This document shows, piece after piece, positions 1 through 4,698 of a stretch of 8,019 nucleotides of DNA. Location: positions 1-8,019 of the forward strand of contig JANWHF010000069.1 in the NCBI GenBank assembly GCA_025450555.1. Direction: 5' to 3'. The notes under the pieces were generated by a model that worked only from the letters and a program-made list of their open reading frames with translations, made no database searches and was not told where the DNA came from. Positions within the stretch are counted from its first letter, which is position 1, and each line of letters starts with the position of its first letter. This stretch comes from Tepidisphaeraceae bacterium. GTDB taxonomy: Bacteria > Planctomycetota > Phycisphaerae > Tepidisphaerales > Tepidisphaeraceae. The position numbers and the translations under genes were made by a program.

Positions 1-608
1 AATCGCCGCATGTCGGCAACGATTCGCCGCATCGGGCCGATCAGCAGATGGCCATAGTCGATGCGGTGCGAAAGCATGTCGCCCATTTCCCCGGTGGCGG
101 CCAGTTTTTTCACCTGACGCCAGCCGAGGTTGCGATCGAACCAATCCTGAAATCGTTGCGCGCGGAAGTGGTAAGGCTGTCCAATGTCGCCGCGCTTGAT
201 CAGGTGATGCATGTATCGCATCGCCGGAACGAAGCGATAGGTGAAGGCGGTCATGTGCCGAACGCCCGCCGATTCGCAGGCGCGAACCATCGACAGGGCC
301 TCGGCCAAATCCATCGAAATCGGCTTCTCGCACATCACATGCTTACCCGCCTTGGCGGCGGCAATGGTAATCGGCGCGTGCAGGAAATTGGGCGTGGCGA
401 TGAGCACCGCGTTCACGTCATCGCGCTTCAGCAGCTCGTGATAATCGGTATAGGTCGAACGGATGCCGGTCGAGGCGCTGGCTTTTTCCAGGACATTTGG
501 ATTGTTGTCGCACAGCGCGACGACCTTCGTATCCGGGCAAAGAGCAAACCCCGGCAGATGATTGGCCAAGGCGATGGCCCCGCTTCCAATAATGGCTACG
601 CCGATCAT
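1..608 (-). CDS. Gfo/Idh/MocA family oxidoreductase, N-terminal part (runs off left edge)
   Basis: This is a predicted NAD(P)-dependent oxidoreductase of the Gfo/Idh/MocA family, whose members mostly act on sugars, inositols and their derivatives in the cytoplasm. The first 202 residues are visible; family members usually have about 330-400, so the C-terminal substrate domain is mostly missing. A Rossmann nucleotide-binding loop GSGAIA lies at residues 8-13 after a hydrophobic first strand. The acidic end of the second strand is CDNN at 33-36, followed by ATPNFLHA at 71-78 and the family hallmark CEKP at 93-96, whose lysine is the usual catalytic or cofactor-contacting residue. The start is the ATG at 606-608; an AAGGGA ribosome site sits 7 nt upstream. 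It lies 13 nt after the response-regulator stop, so it is very likely the third gene of the kinase-regulator operon. The exact substrate cannot be read from the sequence. Confidence 0.9.
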   Translation of the reverse strand, partial: MIGVAIIGSGAIALANHLPGFALCPDTKVVALCDNNPNVLEKASASTGIRSTYTDYHELLKRDDVNAVLIATPNFLHAPITIAAAKAGKHVMCEKPISMDLAEALSMVRACESAGVRHMTAFTYRFVPAMRYMHHLIKRGDIGQPYHFRAQRFQDWFDRNLGWRQVKKLAATGEMGDMLSHRIDYGHLLIGPMRRIVADMRR

Positions 609-621
609 GCGATTTTCCCTT

Positions 622-1209
622 TCATTCCCCAAGCCCCTGCTTCTGATATTCCTCGAGCTTGTAATAAAGCGTGCGCCGGCTGATGCCCAGTTCGAGAGCG
701 GTCGCTGTGCGGTTGCCATTGTTGCGATCGAGAGCGGCCAGAATATGTTCACGCTCGAGCTGATTGAGCGTCATGCCCTGCGTGCCCGGACGCGGCGGCG
801 GTGGAGCAGAAGTAAGAGCGACCGGTGCCGGAAGTCTCTTGATCGCCCGATCCAGCGCCTGCTCCAGTTCACCCAGATGGCACGGCTTGGTCAGGAATTC
901 CACGACATCGAGGTGAACGGCACGCCTCGCCGATTCCAAGCTGGCAAACCCGGTCAATACGATCCCCTGCACCACCGGATAACGTTCGCGAAATCGCGCG
1001 AAAAAATCCAATCCATCGATGCCCGGCAGATTCAAATCCAGCACGACGACGTCCGGCACCGCCTCGGCCGACTGGCGCATCGCTTCCTCGCCACTGCGCG
1101 CGGTGGTCACTTCAAAACCCCACCCGCGCATCGCCCGCTCGAGCAGTTCGCGCATGCGCGGCTCATCTTCAACCACCAACACCTGAACATCGCGGCGGGC
1201 CCCGGTCAT
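622..1209 (-). CDS. Two-component response regulator, receiver plus Fis-type HTH (RegA/ActR-like architecture)
   Basis: This 195-residue protein is a cytoplasmic response regulator. The receiver domain (about residues 8-125) has the acidic pair E14-D15, the phospho-acceptor D58 within LDLNLPGIDG, T86 and the K108-P109 pair. A short proline-rich linker (about 127-142) leads to a Fis-type helix-turn-helix (about 146-190) with the recognition segment GISRRTLYYKL. There is no sigma54-interacting AAA+ domain, so this is not an NtrC-type activator; the layout matches the RegA/ActR/PrrA group in length and domain order. I chose the ATG at 1207-1209 over an upstream in-frame start because GGAGGT precedes it by 6 nt and because it overlaps the kinase stop as ATGA. 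That overlap implies translational coupling, so the adjacent kinase is its likely phosphodonor. DNA targets are unknown; the Gfo/Idh gene downstream and its own operon are obvious candidates. Confidence 0.93.
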   Translation of the reverse strand: MTGARRDVQVLVVEDEPRMRELLERAMRGWGFEVTTARSGEEAMRQSAEAVPDVVVLDLNLPGIDGLDFFARFRERYPVVQGIVLTGFASLESARRAVHLDVVEFLTKPCHLGELEQALDRAIKRLPAPVALTSAPPPPRPGTQGMTLNQLEREHILAALDRNNGNRTATALELGISRRTLYYKLEEYQKQGLGE

Positions 1210-2744
1210 GATGGCACCTCCGCCGGGGCCAGCGCCGGTAGTCGAACGATGAACCGGCTGCCGCAATCGAGGCCGTCGCTTTGGGCGACGATCGTTCCCC
1301 CATGCGATTCGACAATCTGATGCGTGATGGAAAGCCCGAGGCCCGTGCCCGGCTGGCGTGAGCCGCGCTTGTCGGTGAAGAAGGGTTCGAAGACGCGTTC
1401 TAGGGTGCCGTTCGACATGCCGCGCCCGTTGTCGCTGACCATCAGCTCGACCTGATCATTCTTTCGCGAAAGCGAAATGCGGACCTGGCCGTCATCGGGC
1501 TTGGTCGCTTCCAGGGCATTGAGCGTGAGGTTGAGCAGCATCTGCTTCATCTGTGCTTCGACCGCATTGATTGTCAGGCTCTCTCGATCGATTTCCACGC
1601 CGTTTTCATCGCGGGCCGTCACGAGCGTGAGCTTGCGATTGCGATAATCGCGCAGTCCGCCGACGATGGAAACAACCTGCTCGGCCACATCCGCGAGGCA
1701 AACATTCTGTCGGCTGTCTTCGCCGCCTCGCGCTAAAGACAGCAGTTTTCCCGTGATTTCCTTACATCGAAAGGCTTCATCGCAAATGATCTTGAGCGAC
1801 TGAAGAAGTTCCGCGTTCGCGCTTCCGTTATCCGCTTTCCGCAATTCGCCGAGCATATATTCCGCATATCCTGCGATGATTCCCAGCGGATTATTGATCT
1901 CATGCGCGACGCCCGCCGCCAGGTAACCGACGCTGGCCAATCGCTCGGACAGGATCAGCTCCTTGCCCTTTTGCGAGACTTTCGCTTCAAGCTGATGATA
2001 GAAGCCTTCGAGTTCCGCTGCCATACGATTGAAATCGCGCGCGAGCAAAGCAAATTCTTCCGGGCCGGATTCGGGGATGCGAAGATCCAGATGACCCGCG
2101 GCGATTCTGCGAACGGCATCACCCAATCGCCGCAATGGCCGAACCACGCCGCGATATTGCATGATCCCCAATATAATTCCGCCGGCCAATACGGTTGCGC
2201 AGAAGATGGCAAGAACGGTGATGGTCGTGTGCCGGCGGGCGTCGCCGGATTGTTGATGCGCCTCGATGACCCGGCGGATTTCTCCCGAAAGCGTGCTGAC
2301 CTGGGCAATCGCCTGCCCTACCGCACCGTTGTCGGCGGCGTTCAAATCATCCGGAGAAATGTTTTGCGGATGGGAAGACAACTGTGCCGAGGCGCTATCG
2401 AGGCTCTGCTGCAATTGAGCCAGCAACCTCGGGTCGGCAACCAAATCCGACGCCGCCCAGGCTGGGCTGCCCATGCCGCTGCGCAGCAGATCGCACTCGT
2501 TTGAGGCCTGCGAAACTGCCGCCAGCGCTAAATCGCGGTCGGCTGCCCCGCGCTGAAGGAGAGCTTGGGCCGTCGCCAGGCGCGTCCCGATTTCGTAAGT
2601 CCGGCGAAGCTGCTCGTAGCCGCTCATCGCAAGGCCGTAATCGGTATGCAGGCCGTTAAGACCCCAGAGCGCTGCCGCGCTGACCGCGATCAGCGCGGCA
2701 ATCATCGCCGCGATCTGCAGGCCCATTTTTCGGCGGACGGACAT
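1206..2744 (-). CDS. Membrane-bound sensor histidine kinase (HAMP, HisKA, HATPase)
   Basis: This 512-residue inner-membrane sensor kinase has TM helix 1 at about residues 9-30, an extracytoplasmic region at 31-172 rich in long amphipathic helices (a four-helix-bundle type sensor is likely), and TM helix 2 at about 173-197. A HAMP domain follows at about 198-250, then HisKA with the phospho-accepting H281 in VAHEINNPLG. The catalytic domain has an N box with N409 in LNLTLNALEAT, a G1 box DNGRGM from 438, the F box FEPFFTDK, and a G2 box GTGLGLSI around 466-473. All catalytic motifs look intact. H-E-I-N-N-P-L-G and the domain order resemble NtrB/ZraS-type kinases. The start is the ATG at 2742-2744 with AGAGG 6 nt upstream; the preceding in-frame TTG would sit too close to that site. 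The stop overlaps the regulator start by 4 bp. The signal sensed cannot be inferred. Confidence 0.95.
   Translation of the reverse strand: MSVRRKMGLQIAAMIAALIAVSAAALWGLNGLHTDYGLAMSGYEQLRRTYEIGTRLATAQALLQRGAADRDLALAAVSQASNECDLLRSGMGSPAWAASDLVADPRLLAQLQQSLDSASAQLSSHPQNISPDDLNAADNGAVGQAIAQVSTLSGEIRRVIEAHQQSGDARRHTTITVLAIFCATVLAGGIILGIMQYRGVVRPLRRLGDAVRRIAAGHLDLRIPESGPEEFALLARDFNRMAAELEGFYHQLEAKVSQKGKELILSERLASVGYLAAGVAHEINNPLGIIAGYAEYMLGELRKADNGSANAELLQSLKIICDEAFRCKEITGKLLSLARGGEDSRQNVCLADVAEQVVSIVGGLRDYRNRKLTLVTARDENGVEIDRESLTINAVEAQMKQMLLNLTLNALEATKPDDGQVRISLSRKNDQVELMVSDNGRGMSNGTLERVFEPFFTDKRGSRQPGTGLGLSITHQIVESHGGTIVAQSDGLDCGSRFIVRLPALAPAEVPS
1216..1221 (-). promoter_or_regulatory. Shine-Dalgarno GGAGGT fixing the regulator start
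   Basis: GGAGGT on the minus strand lies 6 nt before the ATG at 1209, inside the last codons of the kinase gene. It decides in favour of the 195-residue regulator over the extension starting at 1266. Confidence 0.8.
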
Positions 2745-2750
2745 CAATGG

Positions 2751-2755
2751 CCTCT
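2751..2755 (-). promoter_or_regulatory. Ribosome binding site AGAGG of the kinase
   Basis: AGAGG on the minus strand is 6 nt before the ATG at 2744 but only 3 nt before the alternative TTG at 2747. This favours the ATG. Confidence 0.55.
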
Positions 2756-2823
2756 AGTTCCAAGGCGCACGGAGTAAGCGGATTTGGCTTGCTTCAATAC
2801 TGCGACACGATTGCGCTCTCGAA

Positions 2824-2850
2824 TGCATCATAATGCATCACATTGCATCA
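2824..2850. repeat. Three direct copies of TGCATCA at exact 10-bp period
   Basis: TGCATCA occurs at 2824-2830, 2834-2840 and 2844-2850, each preceded by an A/T-rich spacer. Read on the minus strand (TGATGCA) the array lies about 80-106 nt upstream of the kinase start. A TATGAT hexamer, close to the sigma70 -10 consensus, falls inside it at 2827-2832 on the minus strand, but I find no matching -35. The spacing puts all three copies on the same face of the helix, as expected for an operator bound by an oligomerising regulator. The regulator encoded in the operon is a candidate binder; that is inference. Confidence 0.6.
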
Positions 2851-2923
2851 CTTTTTCGATTTTTCTTTCTCCTCTCCGACAGATTGACGGCCCTGAGCGT
2901 TCTTGCGCGCTGGGTGCCAAGGC

Positions 2924-2941
2924 TGGCGGCTGAAGCCGCCA
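2924..2941. repeat. REP-like perfect inverted repeat
   Basis: TGGCGGCT and AGCCGCCA form a perfect 8-bp inverted repeat separated by GA. It is flanked by GGGTG (2912-2916) and ends in CACCC (2940-2944), which can form an alternative outer pairing. There is no T-run on either side, so it does not look like an intrinsic terminator. GC-rich intergenic palindromes of this type are often dispersed REP elements. Only this one copy is in the window. Confidence 0.5.
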
Positions 2942-3249
2942 CCCCGACTGTTTCATGTGCATAGAGCTCTGGATCTCCGAACATCCGCATCACAGCCACC
3001 TCGCTGAAGACACTTGCGCAACTTACAACCATACTATATCCTAACAACGAAAGCCGCAACCATTTGTTTCGAGAAAAACCCGGGATTTTTCCTAATCGTA
3101 TCACACTTCAAGACAATCACTTGTAACGCATGCGCTCAGATGTGACTATCTTGCCCCAATTGATCATGGGTGAGGTTGCCAGCCGAAGCGGGGCAGATCC
3201 TGCGCAGAATCCAGCGATCTTCCCCATACCCTCGCTTTGCCCGGCTCCC

Positions 3250-3255
3250 TATACT
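3250..3255 (+). promoter_or_regulatory. Possible -10 box (TATACT) for galE
   Basis: TATACT matches the sigma70 -10 consensus at 5 of 6 positions and would start a transcript about 30 nt before the galE ATG. No recognisable -35 lies 16-18 bp upstream, so this is a weak call. Confidence 0.3.
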
Positions 3256-3279
3256 TCACCCGCTTTTCAAAGGCAGGCA

Positions 3280-3285
3280 AAGGAG
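3280..3285 (+). promoter_or_regulatory. Ribosome binding site AAGGAG of galE
   Basis: AAGGAG lies 7 nt before the ATG at 3293. It fixes the start there; a longer in-frame opening from 3170 would add 41 residues with no place in the Rossmann fold. Confidence 0.8.
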
Positions 3286-3292
3286 CAGTGGA

Positions 3293-4291
3293 ATGAACGT
3301 TCTGGTTGCGGGCGGCGCCGGATATATCGGGTCTCATACCGTCAAGCGGCTCAAGGCCGCCGGGCATAAGCCGATCATTTATGACAATGTCTCGCGCGGG
3401 CATCGGGAAGTGGCAGACATTCTCAAGGTCCCGTCGGTCATTGCGGACTTGAATGACCGTGCCGCGCTCGCACGGGCGCTGCGCGAATATCAGATCGACA
3501 CCGTGATGCACTTTGCGGCATACGCCTACGTCGGCGAGAGCGTCGAGAAGCCGCTGATGTATTACGACAACAATGTGGCCACGACGCTCAATGTGCTTCG
3601 CGCGATGCAGGAGGCGAACGTGAGCCGATTTGTCTTCAGCAGCACTTGCGCGGTGTATGGGGACCCAGACAAGATTCCGATCACCGAGGAAGAAAAGAAA
3701 GCGCCGGTCTCTCCGTATGGGCGAAGCAAGCTGGTGGTCGAATGGGTCTTGCAGGATCTGGCTCAAAGCTGGAAAGATTTCAAATTCGCGGCCCTGCGGT
3801 ACTTCAATGCCAGCGGCTGCGCGATGGATGGGACGCTGGGCGAGGATCACGATCCGGAAACGCATCTGATTCCGGTGATTTTGCAGGCGATTCTGGGGAC
3901 GCGGCCGGGCATCACGGTCTTTGGGACCGATTACCCGACGCCGGACGGCACCAACGTGCGCGATTACATTCACGTCGATGATCTGGCGGATGCGCACATC
4001 TTGGCAATGGAGAGGCTTCAGCCGGGCAAACCGATCTTCTGCAATCTGGGAACGGGGCGCGGATTTTCGGTCAAGGAAATCGTTCAGACGGCTGAAGCGG
4101 TGACCGGGAAAAAAGCGCCGGTCACGTATGGCCCCCGCCGCGCGGGGGACGCGATTGCGCTGTATGCCGACCCATCGCGGGCGCGAACGCTCTTGGGTTG
4201 GGAAGCGAAGCTGAAAGATCCGAAGGTGATCATCCAATCCGCCTGGAATTGGTTCGAAGATCATCCACATGGATATTCAGGACAAAAATAA
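3293..4291 (+). CDS. galE: UDP-glucose 4-epimerase
   Basis: This 332-residue cytoplasmic enzyme of the extended short-chain dehydrogenase family is predicted to interconvert UDP-glucose and UDP-galactose with bound NAD, feeding Leloir metabolism and surface polysaccharide synthesis. The NAD-binding loop GGAGYIG is at residues 7-13. HFAAYAYVGESV (73-84) is the conserved segment after the fourth strand. FSSTCAVYG (115-123) carries Thr118 where the E. coli enzyme has Ser124. The catalytic YxxxK is Y142-K146 in SPYGRSK. RYFNASG (169-175), HLIPVILQ (191-198) and RDYIHVDDLADAH (223-235) are all typical of GalE rather than of dTDP-glucose dehydratases. Length is normal (about 330-340). The gene stands alone: the kinase operon is divergent and the next plus-strand gene starts 407 nt downstream. 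Epimerases acting on N-acetyl or uronic-acid sugars share these motifs, so substrate preference is less certain than the family. Confidence 0.93.
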   Translation: MNVLVAGGAGYIGSHTVKRLKAAGHKPIIYDNVSRGHREVADILKVPSVIADLNDRAALARALREYQIDTVMHFAAYAYVGESVEKPLMYYDNNVATTLNVLRAMQEANVSRFVFSSTCAVYGDPDKIPITEEEKKAPVSPYGRSKLVVEWVLQDLAQSWKDFKFAALRYFNASGCAMDGTLGEDHDPETHLIPVILQAILGTRPGITVFGTDYPTPDGTNVRDYIHVDDLADAHILAMERLQPGKPIFCNLGTGRGFSVKEIVQTAEAVTGKKAPVTYGPRRAGDAIALYADPSRARTLLGWEAKLKDPKVIIQSAWNWFEDHPHGYSGQK

Positions 4292-4331
4292 GCCGTTTTT
4301 CGGCCGTCAGACCGCATTATCATAAGATTGG

Positions 4332-4379
4332 TTGACAAATTATATGATGCGTGATCCACTGCTGTGTTATATGGGTCAC
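4332..4379 (+). promoter_or_regulatory. TTGACA box with overlapping operator-like inverted repeat
   Basis: A perfect -35 hexamer TTGACA lies at 4332-4337. The hexamer 17 bp downstream (TCCACT, 4355-4360) is a poor -10, and TATATG with an extended TG (4365-4373) is too far away for the same -35. Overlapping this is an imperfect inverted repeat, GTGATCCA (4351-4358) and TGGGTCAC (4372-4379), with 13 nt between the arms and one G-T wobble. This may be a regulated promoter or only an operator-like coincidence. Confidence 0.3.
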
Positions 4380-4380
4380 A

Positions 4381-4424
4381 AAGGTTTTTCGTGTGCGCGT
4401 GCGCACTAAGAAAAACTTATTTTT
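4381..4424 (+). terminator. Terminator-like hairpin with T-run downstream of galE
   Basis: The inner stem GTGTGC/GCGCAC (4391-4396 and 4401-4406, loop GCGT, one G-U pair) is extended by an outer stem AAGGTTTTTC (4381-4390) against GAAAAACTT (4410-4418), with a TAA internal loop and a single-base bulge. A T-rich tail follows (4420-4424). It lies 89 nt after the galE stop, so it can end the galE transcript. If the TTGACA box at 4332 is a real promoter, the same hairpin could instead end or attenuate a short transcript. Confidence 0.55.
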
Positions 4425-4698
4425 AGACTTGCATTCGATGGAATCGCTTACCTCAACTCGGTAGGGTGCAACAGTCGCGTGGGCGACGGTGTTGGAGTCT
4501 TGGGCAAAGACTCCCGGGCACGTTTCTTCGCAACAGTTCAGGACAGATTTTTTCGCCGAAAATTATTTGGCGGCGAACTGAGTTTCTTGTTCTGTCGTTG
4601 AAACGTAACACACAGAGTTTCAAAAACTGGCTTGTTTTCGAAGCTCTTAACCCATTCAGAGCCAATTTTGGCTCTCCATTTAAGTTCGGAGCAATGAA
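4425..4698 (+). other. Structured leader upstream of the beta-helix protein gene
   Basis: This gene-free stretch of about 270 nt can form several hairpins in a row. The first is a bipartite stem CAACA+GTCGC / GCGAC+TGTTG (4469-4494, loop GTGG, GG bulge). Directly abutting it is an 8-bp stem GGAGTCTT/AAGACTCC (4494-4514), and GTGC/GCAC (4466-4469 and 4518-4521) could close the pair as an alternative to the first C-G pair. Next is CAGTTC/GAACTG (4534-4539 and 4575-4580) around an inner CGCC/GGCG stem. GAAAC (4600-4604) can pair with either of two GTTTC copies (4582-4586 or 4617-4621). Last is AGAGCCA/TGGCTCT (4658-4675), ending 12 nt before the ribosome site. I do not recognise a known riboswitch family. 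No convincing promoter is visible in it. Confidence 0.45.
4688..4691 (+). promoter_or_regulatory. Ribosome binding site GGAG of the beta-helix protein gene
   Basis: GGAG is 7 nt before the ATG at 4699 and only 2 nt before the out-of-frame ATG at 4694. This supports the start used here. Confidence 0.65.

Larger units (their letters stand above)
2745..3292. other. Divergent intergenic region between kinase operon and galE
   Basis: About 550 bp separates the minus-strand kinase from the plus-strand galE. I see no convincing gene here. It holds a triple 10-bp-phased repeat (2824-2850), a T-rich tract on the plus strand just beyond it (about 2852-2872; an A-rich, UP-element-like tract when read towards the kinase), a REP-like hairpin (2924-2941) and an AT-rich stretch (about 3030-3130). 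A 267-nt minus-strand open frame at 2838-3104 starts with GTG, lacks a good ribosome site and is translated through the hairpin and the repeats, so I treat it as chance. Confidence 0.7.

Noticed and set aside
562..1320. Plus-strand open frame of 252 codons
   Set aside because: It lies antisense to the response regulator and kinase, whose conserved motifs are clear. Its translation resembles no family and it is a frame shadow of GC-rich coding DNA.
2838..3104. Minus-strand open frame of 88 codons in the divergent intergenic region
   Set aside because: It starts with GTG, has no convincing ribosome site, and reads through the REP-like hairpin and the phased repeats. It shows no recognisable domain.
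3164..4270. Minus-strand open frame of 368 codons
   Set aside because: It is fully antisense to galE, which has intact catalytic motifs and a good ribosome site. The Arg/His-rich translation is typical of antisense shadows.
4300..4313. Short GCCG/CGGC hairpin just after galE as its terminator
   Set aside because: The stem is only 4-5 bp with the T-run in the loop rather than after the stem. The hairpin at 4381-4424 is far stronger.
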